Positions 8,650 to 16,861 of a DNA stretch of 64,000 bases are shown here, piece after piece. The position numbers and the translations under genes are program-made. The notes under the pieces were generated by a model. The model was not told the origin of the DNA, did no database searches, and saw only the letters and a list, made by a program, of their open reading frames with translations. This DNA is from Mycolicibacterium cosmeticum. Its GTDB lineage: Bacteria; Actinomycetota; Actinomycetes; Mycobacteriales; Mycobacteriaceae. The stretch's first letter is position 1; every line of letters starts with the position of its first letter. Where the stretch lies: assembly GCA_016197365.1 (NCBI GenBank), contig JACPVS010000006.1, positions 434,001-498,000 of the forward strand, written 5' to 3'.

Positions 8650-8942
8650 GACTGCTCCAGCGCGGGATGCATGCGGGTGATCTCGACGACCGCATGCTCG
8701 GGGAATCGCGCGGCGGCGGTGGTGATCCGTTCGGCGGTGTCGGCGGCCGAGGTGCAGGCGAAGCCGAACTTGGCGCGCACCCGTTCACTGGCCTCGCCGA
8801 GCGCCTGGATGCTGCGGTCGACGAAATCGTTTACGGTGTAGCTCTTTCCGGTATGCAGGTAGTCATGCATCACCAAGCTCGGCGAGTAGCACCGCTGGGT
8901 ACTTCCGTCCGGCCAGCGCACCTCGAAGGTCATCTCAGGCAT
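8646..8942 (-). CDS. small nitrogen-starvation-type protein of the nit cluster (MSMEG_0570 family)
   Basis: A 98-residue protein with no recognisable catalytic motif. It begins MPEMTFEVRWPDGS and contains a conserved-looking YLHTGKSYTVNDFVDRS segment. Size and position between nitrilase and flavoprotein genes match the MSMEG_0570 nitrogen starvation response family. ATG 8942 overlaps the end of the nitrilase gene by eight bases; a second in-frame ATG at 8933 is possible. The stop overlaps the start of the flavoprotein gene. The overlaps on both sides imply coupled translation and balanced amounts. Confidence 0.82.
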   Translation of the reverse strand: MPEMTFEVRWPDGSTQRCYSPSLVMHDYLHTGKSYTVNDFVDRSIQALGEASERVRAKFGFACTSAADTAERITTAAARFPEHAVVEITRMHPALEQS

Positions 8943-9804
8943 GTGCGAACTCCTCGGTGAGCGGGCCGTAGACATCCGGCCTACGGTCACGTAGGTGGAA
9001 CATGCCGGCCCGCATGGTGCGGAAGGTGGCGTCCACGTCGACCTCGGCCACCGCCATCCCGCTACCGAGAAGTGTTGTGGCCAGGATGTTTCCGCCCGGA
9101 TCGACCACCTTGGCGTTACCGACATAGCGCAGAGAGCCGAAGGTTCCGCTCTGATTGGAGGCGATCCAGAACACCTGGTTGTCCAGCGCGCGAGCGGTGT
9201 CGAACAGGTTGAACCGGTAGGTCCAGCGGTCGTCCTGCAGATTCTCGGCGGTGGCGGTGCGGGCCGCCGGCCAGGCCGACAGACTGGCGATGATCTGGGC
9301 TCCGCCGAGAGCCATCATGCGAGCGGCTTCGGGAAACGCCTTGTCGTAACAGATCTGCAGCCCGACCCGGCCGACCGGGGTGTCGAAGACGTCGTAGTCC
9401 GAACCCGCCGAGTAGGACATGCCCTCGCCGAGTGGCTGGTGCACCTTGCGGTACCTGCCGTAGACGGTGTTGCCGTCCAACACCGCAGCGGTGTTGTAGC
9501 GGGTCTCGCCGTCCTCGGCCAATTCGCAGAAACCGATGGCGACCACCAGATCCCCGACGATCTCCTGGACCCGGGAGATCTCCGGGCCGTCGATCCGGAT
9601 GGCCGGCGGCAGAGAGCGTTTGGTGTTCTTGACGGTATCACCGTGGTTGCCCAGCGAGGACAGGTAGCCGCCGATCGCGGCCTCCGGGAACACCAGGAAG
9701 TCGACGCCCTTGGTGCGGGCCTCCTCGGTCAGCGAGGCGATGAGCGCGTAATTCTGTTCCAGATCTCGGGTGAAGTTCGCCGAGACGGCGGCGAGGGTGG
9801 TCAT
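8935..9804 (-). CDS. nitrilase, Nit1C / sll0784 type
   Basis: A 289-residue carbon-nitrogen hydrolase with an intact catalytic triad: Glu41 (FPEAAIGG), Lys120 (YRKVHQPLGEG) and Cys152 (QICYDKAFPE). Nitrilases hydrolyse R-CN to the acid and ammonia, or to amides. Linkage to radical SAM, GNAT, AIR-synthase and flavoprotein genes marks the Nit1C cluster, which in Pseudomonas has been tied to growth on cyanide as nitrogen source. ATG 9804 is used, ten bases downstream of the preceding gene. The cognate nitrile here is not known. Confidence 0.9.
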   Translation of the reverse strand: MTTLAAVSANFTRDLEQNYALIASLTEEARTKGVDFLVFPEAAIGGYLSSLGNHGDTVKNTKRSLPPAIRIDGPEISRVQEIVGDLVVAIGFCELAEDGETRYNTAAVLDGNTVYGRYRKVHQPLGEGMSYSAGSDYDVFDTPVGRVGLQICYDKAFPEAARMMALGGAQIIASLSAWPAARTATAENLQDDRWTYRFNLFDTARALDNQVFWIASNQSGTFGSLRYVGNAKVVDPGGNILATTLLGSGMAVAEVDVDATFRTMRAGMFHLRDRRPDVYGPLTEEFAHA

Positions 9805-9814
9805 CGTGGTGCGC

Positions 9815-10336
9815 CTAGACCATGTAGGTGGAGTTGATGATGGCGCCCTTGCGGGCGTAGTAGATGAGCGCATCCTGGACGTCGAGGGGGTGCGCCGGGA
9901 TGACGCCCTCGATGAGGTCCTCTTCACGGCCGCCGTGCAGGGCGAGCCCGAACCGGCAGGCGAACACGGTGCCGCCCTCCTTGATGAAGGTGCCCAGCGC
10001 GTCGTTGATGTTCTGCTCGCCGGGGAATCCGGAATCACCGGTTTTCGGAAAGCCCCGGGTGGCAAGGCAATTGATGGCGCCTGGCCCGTAGAAGTAGATC
10101 GCCGATTCGAAGCCCTTGCGCAGTGCGCGGGTGGCCTGCAGCACGGCGACGAACGAGACGGACGATTCGTGGGCGATGCCGTGCACCAGCGTGAAGTAGC
10201 TTTCGCCTTCCTCGGCCTGGTAGTCGGGGAAGATCTTGGTGCTGCCGTAGATGTTCGAGCCCTTGGGCAGCGAAGGATGCGGGATCTCTGCCAGCGAGGT
10301 CGCGATGTTCTCGGCGATGGATGCGTCAAATGCCAT
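9815..10336 (-). CDS. Sll0783 / MSMEG_0572-type nitrogen starvation protein, first gene of the nit operon
   Basis: A 173-residue protein of the Sll0783 family; in Synechocystis, loss of Sll0783 impairs polyhydroxybutyrate accumulation under nitrogen starvation. No catalytic motif is recognised. Two cysteines sit in conserved-looking contexts (AINCLATRGFPKTG and TVFACRFGLALHGG). ATG 10336 is chosen because GGAG lies seven bases upstream; an in-frame TTG at 10348 is less likely. As first gene of the operon it lies behind a 255-base upstream region with strong inverted repeats. Its base composition looks slightly less GC-rich than the neighbours. Confidence 0.83.
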   Translation of the reverse strand: MAFDASIAENIATSLAEIPHPSLPKGSNIYGSTKIFPDYQAEEGESYFTLVHGIAHESSVSFVAVLQATRALRKGFESAIYFYGPGAINCLATRGFPKTGDSGFPGEQNINDALGTFIKEGGTVFACRFGLALHGGREEDLIEGVIPAHPLDVQDALIYYARKGAIINSTYMV

Positions 10337-10422
10337 GAAGGACTCCAAGATTGGGTTTTATTGGGGTGCTTCCTATTACAGGCGCCAACCATTACCGGGT
10401 GGTTAGGGATGGAATACATCTG

Positions 10423-10449
10423 CATTGCGCGTGGCTCACCGGCGCAATG
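10423..10449. promoter_or_regulatory. inverted repeat upstream of the nit operon
   Basis: Perfect 8-base arms (CATTGCGC at 10423-10430 and GCGCAATG at 10442-10449) are separated by 11 bases, 87-113 bases before the first nit gene. A second, shorter repeat (AACAC 10457-10461 with GTGTT 10471-10475) lies just beyond. The larger repeat could be an operator or a terminator-like hairpin for the gene ending at 10592. There is no U-run on the minus strand, which favours an operator. Confidence 0.45.
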
Positions 10450-10591
10450 GCCGCGTAACACGCTGATGGTGTGTTGAGTTACCCGTTCTGCAGGTTGGCG
10501 ATGCGGGCGGGGCCGTGGTTGTTGTGCCAATCGGCATCGACGCGCGAGCGTGCACCCAGATCGCCGTTGCACTCGGCACCGGGCGGGCCGA

Positions 10592-11476
10592 CTAGAGCGC
10601 GAGGCGAACCAGTGCCGCGGTGCGCGCCAGCCCGGGGAACGACGCCGCGGTGGCCCGTGGGTGCAGGGCGTGCACGGCGAGCCGGAACATCAGCGCGCGC
10701 AGCAGCATCTGTGGCCATTCCGGCAGCGGACTCCACCGCTCGACGAGACCGTCATCGGCGTCGCCCCACGCCAGGGCGTCCACGACGACGACACCGGCGG
10801 CCCAGGCCGGGGGCCGCCAGTACGGGGTGATGTCGGTGATGCCGGGCGCGGCGGCACCGGCGAAAAGCACGGTGCCGTACAGATCGCCGTGCACCAGCTG
10901 ACTGGGGCTTCGCGTGGGCTTGCGCAACGACGCCAGCTGATTGATCAATTCGACCGACTTCTGACCGTCCGCCGAACCCGGCGAGACACGGGCACCGGCC
11001 GGCAGCGCGTGCAGGGGCCGGTCCTCCCACGCTGCGCGGTCGGCGGCGATGAACACGTCGACGTCAGACCACGGCGCCACCGGAGGCTGGGTGAGGAATC
11101 GCGGCCGCTCCAGTTTGGCCGTCGCTTCGTGCAGGCGCACGGCCGCGGACACCACCTCGTCATGGCGCGGCTCCGGGGTGCCCGCGACGAAAGTGTCGGC
11201 GCGCCACCCGGCGACGACGTAACGGCCGTCGGTCGAGCGGACGGGCCGGGCCAGCCGGATGCCGTCGGCGAACAACGTCTCGCGGATCTTGGCCGACCAC
11301 GCGGCGCGCGCATGGTCGGCGACCATAGACAGCACCACTTCGCCGCAGCGCCAGCCTCCCTCCCAGCTGGACCCCAGCGGGACGGGGCTCAACCCGCCGA
11401 GCCCGAACGCCGCCAACACATGTTCCGGTGGCAGTTCGTCAGTCACGCACGTCAGCCTAGGCGGTGCCTGTGTCAC
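10592..11476 (-). CDS. aminoglycoside-phosphotransferase-like protein (TIGR02569 family, Rv3205c homologue)
   Basis: A 294-residue protein with a kinase-like HGDLYG segment that resembles the Brenner motif of aminoglycoside phosphotransferases, and a later VVVVDALAWGDADD segment. Neither a full metal-binding DxD nor a substrate can be assigned. GTG 11476 gives a length close to the M. tuberculosis homologue; GTG 11446 (VTDELPPEH) is an alternative start that trims ten residues. It follows moeZ with a seven-base gap and is probably co-transcribed with it. In M. tuberculosis it directly follows Rv3204, so the nit operon is inserted at this junction. Confidence 0.8.
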   Translation of the reverse strand: MTQAPPRLTCVTDELPPEHVLAAFGLGGLSPVPLGSSWEGGWRCGEVVLSMVADHARAAWSAKIRETLFADGIRLARPVRSTDGRYVVAGWRADTFVAGTPEPRHDEVVSAAVRLHEATAKLERPRFLTQPPVAPWSDVDVFIAADRAAWEDRPLHALPAGARVSPGSADGQKSVELINQLASLRKPTRSPSQLVHGDLYGTVLFAGAAAPGITDITPYWRPPAWAAGVVVVDALAWGDADDGLVERWSPLPEWPQMLLRALMFRLAVHALHPRATAASFPGLARTAALVRLAL

Positions 11477-11483
11477 AGAGCGC

Positions 11484-12659
11484 TCAGTACATCACCATGT
11501 CGGGCTCGAGTTGCTTCGCCCAGGCCACGATTCCGCCCTGCAGATGGAGCGCATCGGCGAAACCGGCCTTCTTCACCGCGGCCAGCGCCTCCGCCGACCG
11601 CACACCGGTCTTGCAGTAGAGCACCGCGACCCGATCCTGCGGCAGCTTGGCCAGACCGGCGCCGGCCTCCAGCGCCGACTTCGGGATGAGCTCGGCGCCT
11701 TCGATGTGGTTGATCTCCCACTCGACGGGCTCGCGTACGTCGATCAACGCGACCGGCTTACCGGAATCCAGCAGCTCGCGCAGCTCCCGAGGAGTCACCG
11801 TGGAACCCGCCGCAGCGTCCGCGGCAGCCTCCGACACGACACCGCAGAAGGCCTCGTAGTCGATCAGTTCGGTGATCTTCGGCGTGGCCGGGTCCTTGCG
11901 GATCTTGATGGTGCGGTAGCTCATGTCCAGCGCGTCGTACACCATCAACCGGCCCAGCAGGGTCTCCCCGATGCCGGTGATGAGCTTGATGGCCTCGGTG
12001 CCCATCACCGAGGCGATGGACGCGCAGAGAATGCCCAGCACGCCGCCTTCGGCGCAGGACGGCACCATGCCCGGGGGCGGCGGCTCGGGGTACAGGTCGC
12101 GGTAGTTCAACCCCAGCCCGTCCGGCGCGTCCTCCCAGAACACCGACACCTGGCCCTCGAACCGGTAGATCGAACCCCACACGTACGGCTTGTGGGCCAG
12201 CACGGCGGCGTCGTTCACCAGGTAGCGCGTCGCGAAGTTGTCGGTGCCGTCGAGAATCAGGTCGTACTGCGCGAACAGGTCCACCGCGTTCTCGGGTTCC
12301 AGGCGCAGTTCGTGCAACACGACGTTGACGTACGGGTTGACCTCGAGCACGGAGTCACGGGCGCTCTGCGCCTTGGACCGGCCGATGTCGGACTGGCCGT
12401 GGATGATCTGGCGCTGCAGGTTCGATTCGTCGACGACGTCGAATTCGACGATCCCGATGGTGCCGACACCGGCCGCGGCCAGGTACAGCAGCGTCGGGGA
12501 GCCCAGTCCGCCGGCACCGATGACCAGCACTTTGGCGTTCTTGAGGCGCTTCTGGCCGTCCACCCCGAGGTCCGGGATGATCAGGTGCCTGCTGTACCGC
12601 GAGACCTCGTCCCGGGTCAGTTCGGCGGCTGGTTCCACAAGCGGTGGTAACGACGTCAC
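11484..12659 (-). CDS. moeZ: adenylyltransferase/sulfurtransferase MoeZ
   Basis: A 391-residue E1-like protein with an N-terminal ThiF/MoeB domain (nucleotide-binding GAGGLGS at 48-54) and a C-terminal rhodanese domain (VALIDVREPVEWE, then YCKTGVRS with the probable persulfide Cys349). It adenylates the C-terminal glycine of sulfur-carrier proteins such as MoaD- or CysO-type proteins and transfers sulfur to them. GTG 12659 is preceded by a good ribosome site (AAGGAG). This is Rv3206c (moeB1) by synteny. It acts in the cytosol in molybdopterin and sulfur-carrier metabolism. Confidence 0.92.
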   Translation of the reverse strand: MTSLPPLVEPAAELTRDEVSRYSRHLIIPDLGVDGQKRLKNAKVLVIGAGGLGSPTLLYLAAAGVGTIGIVEFDVVDESNLQRQIIHGQSDIGRSKAQSARDSVLEVNPYVNVVLHELRLEPENAVDLFAQYDLILDGTDNFATRYLVNDAAVLAHKPYVWGSIYRFEGQVSVFWEDAPDGLGLNYRDLYPEPPPPGMVPSCAEGGVLGILCASIASVMGTEAIKLITGIGETLLGRLMVYDALDMSYRTIKIRKDPATPKITELIDYEAFCGVVSEAAADAAAGSTVTPRELRELLDSGKPVALIDVREPVEWEINHIEGAELIPKSALEAGAGLAKLPQDRVAVLYCKTGVRSAEALAAVKKAGFADALHLQGGIVAWAKQLEPDMVMY

Positions 12660-12756
12660 CGTGGCTCTCCTTGAGTCGATCGCAATGCTGGCGTCAATCT
12701 CACCAGGCCCACAGCTTCAACGGTAATCCAGGGGTAATGCTTCCCCGGTTTCACTC

Positions 12757-13812
12757 TCAGGCGATGGGATACGGCCAGGAGTTGAACTTGCAGCTCAGTC
12801 CGTTCGCCTTGACCGATTCGGGGTCGAACTTGGAGGCGTCGTCGTTGGCGGTGGAGAACGTCTGCTGCATCATCACCGGAGCCAGTGCGCCGTTCTCCGG
12901 GCACGGCTCGTGCTTCGGGTAGCCGATGGCGTGACCTACCTCGTGGTTGATCAGGTACTGACGGTAGGAGCCGATATCGCCCTGGAACGGGACGGCGCCA
13001 CGCACCCAGCGGGCCTCGTTGACGAACACCCGCGGCTGGCTTCCGTCGTAGGCCGGGTTGTAGCAGGACGACTCCAACGGGATGTCGTATCCGCAGCCCT
13101 CACGAACCGTCATCGGTGAGGTCAGCGACACCCGGAAATCGGGCTGCACGTCGCCGTCGACCCGTTCGAAGGCGAACTGGGGGTTGTGCGTCCAGCTCTT
13201 CGGGTTGGTCAAGGTCTCGCTGACCATGCGCGCGAAGCCCTCGTCCCCACCGAAGGACGTGGTGTCCACGCCGTCCTCGACCTCGACGGTGTAGCGGAAG
13301 GTCTTGGAGTCGCCCGCGCCGACCTTGGGCGCGGTGCCCGGCACCACGTGCCACGTCTTGGCGCCGCTCTCGGTGAACGGGCCGCCGTTGGGCAGGATCC
13401 CGGTCGGCAGATTGACGTCGAATTGGGATAACCCCTTGGGCGGCGCGCCGATGATGGCGGTGCCCGGCGCTTCGATGGTCGGCGGACCCTGCACGGGGCC
13501 TTCGGCCTGGGCCTGCGGGGGCGCGCTCGTGCCGGTGACGGTCTGATAGAGCACGACGACGGTGAGCACGGCCAGCACCGGCAGCGCATAGGCCCGCCAT
13601 CCGTAGGTGGACACGAACCGGCCCAGCCAGGTCTGCTTGCGCAGATGCTGGCGGTCGTCACGGTTGGAACGGGTCCGGCCCTGGTCGTCGGCCAGCGGGT
13701 CACGCTGGGCACGCAACGGCTCCCGCCGGTCACTGCGCAGCATGGGCACGTTTCCCCGCTCACCCGTGTGCGGCGCGCGGTCGCTCCCGCGACGCTCCGG
13801 GTCGTAGGTCAC
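12757..13812 (-). CDS. membrane-anchored DUF3152 protein with zincin motif (Rv3207c homologue)
   Basis: About 351 residues from GTG 13812 (VTYDPERR); the frame is open to 13866, but the upstream residues look non-coding. It has an Arg-rich cytosolic N-terminus, one transmembrane helix (AYALPVLAVLTVVVLYQTV, near 75-93), a Pro-rich linker and an extracytoplasmic domain. That domain holds HEVGHAIGYPKH (290-301), an extended HExxHxxGxxxH zinc-protease signature, and several cysteines. It is probably a surface metalloprotease-like protein; the substrate is unknown. It is divergent from the TetR gene at 13984. Confidence 0.82.
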   Translation of the reverse strand: MTYDPERRGSDRAPHTGERGNVPMLRSDRREPLRAQRDPLADDQGRTRSNRDDRQHLRKQTWLGRFVSTYGWRAYALPVLAVLTVVVLYQTVTGTSAPPQAQAEGPVQGPPTIEAPGTAIIGAPPKGLSQFDVNLPTGILPNGGPFTESGAKTWHVVPGTAPKVGAGDSKTFRYTVEVEDGVDTTSFGGDEGFARMVSETLTNPKSWTHNPQFAFERVDGDVQPDFRVSLTSPMTVREGCGYDIPLESSCYNPAYDGSQPRVFVNEARWVRGAVPFQGDIGSYRQYLINHEVGHAIGYPKHEPCPENGALAPVMMQQTFSTANDDASKFDPESVKANGLSCKFNSWPYPIA

Positions 13813-13962
13813 CGAACCAGGATTACACAGACGGTGACGTGCGCCGGTCCGGCGCGCCACCGACACACGACCTGCGAGGAAGCTTCACCCACCGTGCGGT
13901 AGTAGTGTCGTGACGATCAACACATGGGCAAAATGCCCCGTAGCGCTTGAGTGCGCAGATGA

Positions 13963-14878
<916 letters not shown>

Positions 14879-15125
14879 GCTGCGACCCTTTCGATTGGTG
14901 TGCCTTACGTGCAATCAGGCTAGTGGACGCAGCCCGGCGAGCGACGCCAAGGTCGGTACGCCGAGAGCGAATGGCGATGTGCACGTGGGTGCTGCCGCGC
15001 CGCGACATGACGGTCATCGGAACGAGTCCGGACCGTGACCGCTGCCCCCGCCGCGTCGGCCTCACCCGTCACTTCGGCCCCATTAGTGTCGGCCAAGTAC
15101 GCACCGAAACCACCGGGGAAGCGCT

Positions 15126-15878
15126 ATGAGCAGGCCTTATTCACGAAGCACCACGACACGCGACACCGGCTACCGGTCGCGCTATTCCGACGACCGCGAC
15201 TACGCGGACGACTCCTATGAGTACGACGACGCCGATACCGGCGCCGAGTACGAATACGAGTACCCCGCCGACTATCACGACGAGTTGGACCGCCGATGGA
15301 TCTGGGTCGCGGGCGTCGCGGGCGTCATCCTGATGATCGCCGTCATCTGCACCGGGGTGATCCTCGGCGGCGGTGACAGCGGCTCGGTGTCGGCCACCCA
15401 GGCCTCGACATCCACCGCGGAAGCGACCACGAGCGCCCCGGCGACGACGTCGGCACCTGCCCCGGTGCCGGTGCCGCCGGTGCAGCAGACCCCGGCCCTG
15501 CCGGCGGAGACGGTCACCACCGTGACCCCGACGCCGACGGCCATCACGGTCCCGCCGGTCACCGAAGCGCCGGTCGCCGCGCCGGCACCCGCCGTCGACC
15601 CGGCCGCCGCGCGCACCATCACCTACACCGTCACCGGCAATCGCCAGATGCTGGACCTGGTCACGATCATCTACACCGACCAGCAGGGCGCGTTGCAGAC
15701 CGACGTCAACGCCGCGCTGCCGTGGAGCAAGACGGTCACCCTGGATCCCGGGGTGCAGCTCAGCTCGGTCACCGCCACCAGCATCGGGGCGCAGCTCAAC
15801 TGCGCGATCAGCGACGCGGCGGGCGCACCGCTGGTCACTCAGGCCAACAACACGATCATCGCGACCTGCACCAAGTAG
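15126..15878 (+). CDS. membrane-anchored Thr/Pro-rich protein with MmpS-like C-terminal domain (Rv3209 homologue)
   Basis: A 250-residue protein with four parts. The N-terminus is rich in Tyr, Asp and Arg (1-55), followed by one transmembrane helix (WIWVAGVAGVILMIAVICTGVIL, about 58-80). A Thr/Ala/Pro linker runs from about 85 to 155. The C-terminal domain (ITYTVTGNRQMLDLVTIIYTDQ onward) resembles the MmpS domain and has two late cysteines (LNCAIS and ATCTK) that could pair outside the cell. No MmpL gene lies beside it. ATG 15126 follows GGGGAAG. It probably acts as an extracytoplasmic accessory protein (inference). Confidence 0.8.
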   Translation: MSRPYSRSTTTRDTGYRSRYSDDRDYADDSYEYDDADTGAEYEYEYPADYHDELDRRWIWVAGVAGVILMIAVICTGVILGGGDSGSVSATQASTSTAEATTSAPATTSAPAPVPVPPVQQTPALPAETVTTVTPTPTAITVPPVTEAPVAAPAPAVDPAAARTITYTVTGNRQMLDLVTIIYTDQQGALQTDVNAALPWSKTVTLDPGVQLSSVTATSIGAQLNCAISDAAGAPLVTQANNTIIATCTK

Positions 15879-15881
15879 GGA

Positions 15882-16574
15882 TCAGGCCAGGCCGAGTTCC
15901 TGCATCCGGCTGGCGTGGGTGCGCTGCAGCCGGTCGAAGAACTCCGACATCTGCAGCAGCCCGTCGCTGCTGCTGATCACCAGGTCGACGAGCTCGTCAT
16001 GGTCGGCCATCACGTACTGGGCCTGGGTGATGGCCTCACCGAGCAGCCGCCGCGACCACAACGCCAGCCGATGGCGCTGCCGGTCGCTGGCGGTGACCGC
16101 GGCACGCACCTCGGCGACCACGAACTGCGAGTGGCCCGTCTCCGAAAGGACCGACCGCACCACGTCGGCCGCCGCGTCGGGCAGCACGTCGGCGATCTCG
16201 AGATAAAAATCTGCAGCCAGCGCATCGCCGACATAGGTCTTCACCAACGCCTCCAGCCAAGTGCTCGGAGTCGTCAATCGATGGTAATTCTCAAGTGCAG
16301 CAGCATATTTCGTCATCGCCGGGACGACGTCGACATCGCGTTCGGCCAACGCGTCGCGCAGCAGTTCGTAGTGCCGCATCTCGGCGGCGGCCATGCTCGC
16401 CATGCTGATCCGGCCGGCCAGGTTGGGCGCCATCCGCGCCTCCTCGGTGAGCCGGTAGAACGCCGCGACCTCGCCGTAGGCCAGTAGCGCGAACAGTTCG
16501 GTGACGCCGGGATGGTCGACCGACACGGCCGGATTCGGCTCGGTGCCCGACTGCGCCGGGGACGTCTGAGGCAT
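15882..16574 (-). CDS. ferritin-like fold protein, MiaE-like (Rv3210c homologue)
   Basis: A 230-residue, all-helical protein. Glu/His pairs typical of diiron ferritin-like proteins are spread along the helices (GEVAAFYRLTEEARM, AAAEMRHYELLRDAL, SETGHSQFVVAEV). This resembles tRNA hydroxylase MiaE-type proteins, but the mycobacterial substrate is not established. ATG 16574 is used. It is convergent with the Rv3209 homologue, only three bases apart, and divergent from rhlE across a 283-base region. Confidence 0.78.
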   Translation of the reverse strand: MPQTSPAQSGTEPNPAVSVDHPGVTELFALLAYGEVAAFYRLTEEARMAPNLAGRISMASMAAAEMRHYELLRDALAERDVDVVPAMTKYAAALENYHRLTTPSTWLEALVKTYVGDALAADFYLEIADVLPDAAADVVRSVLSETGHSQFVVAEVRAAVTASDRQRHRLALWSRRLLGEAITQAQYVMADHDELVDLVISSSDGLLQMSEFFDRLQRTHASRMQELGLA

Positions 16575-16627
16575 GGGCCAACTCTAGACGCCAGGTGCCG
16601 TTGCGACCGACCGGCGATTGAGCCAGC

Positions 16628-16633
16628 TATCAT
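16628..16633 (+). promoter_or_regulatory. candidate -10 box for rhlE
   Basis: TATCAT on the plus strand fits the mycobacterial TANNNT -10 consensus. If used, the rhlE transcript would carry a leader of about 220 bases. No convincing -35 element was found at 17-18 bases. Confidence 0.35.
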
Positions 16634-16810
16634 GGCCTAAGGTAGCGGCCTGTTTCTGCCGCCGCCGCCTACGGCAATGTGCGTGCACGTGGTTCGGCCG
16701 GCCCGATCGACTGGGCAGGGCCCAGCGGGCTGACATCACCCCACCCCCGGGGAGAAGCGACCGCTTTCTCGTCATCTTCGTGCGCGCGTGACGACATAAC
16801 GCGACGAGGA

Positions 16811-16861
16811 ATGACCCCGAAAGGCAGCAAGGCAGCGAAAGCTATGCCGACCACCATATGA
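16811..16861 (+). other. possible leader peptide ORF overlapping the rhlE start
   Basis: A 16-codon ORF (MTPKGSKAAKAMPTTI) begins at ATG 16811, directly after GACGAGGA, and its TGA overlaps the rhlE ATG (ATATGA). rhlE itself lacks a clear ribosome site just before ATG 16858. The arrangement would allow translation of rhlE by re-initiation after the leader. The zero spacing between GAGGA and ATG 16811 is a weak point; ATG 16844 in the same frame is another possible start. Confidence 0.35.

Noticed and set aside
10337..10500. GlnR-binding site before the nit operon
   Set aside because: Several GTNAC- and AAC-like half-sites exist, but none has the spacing of a credible GlnR box.
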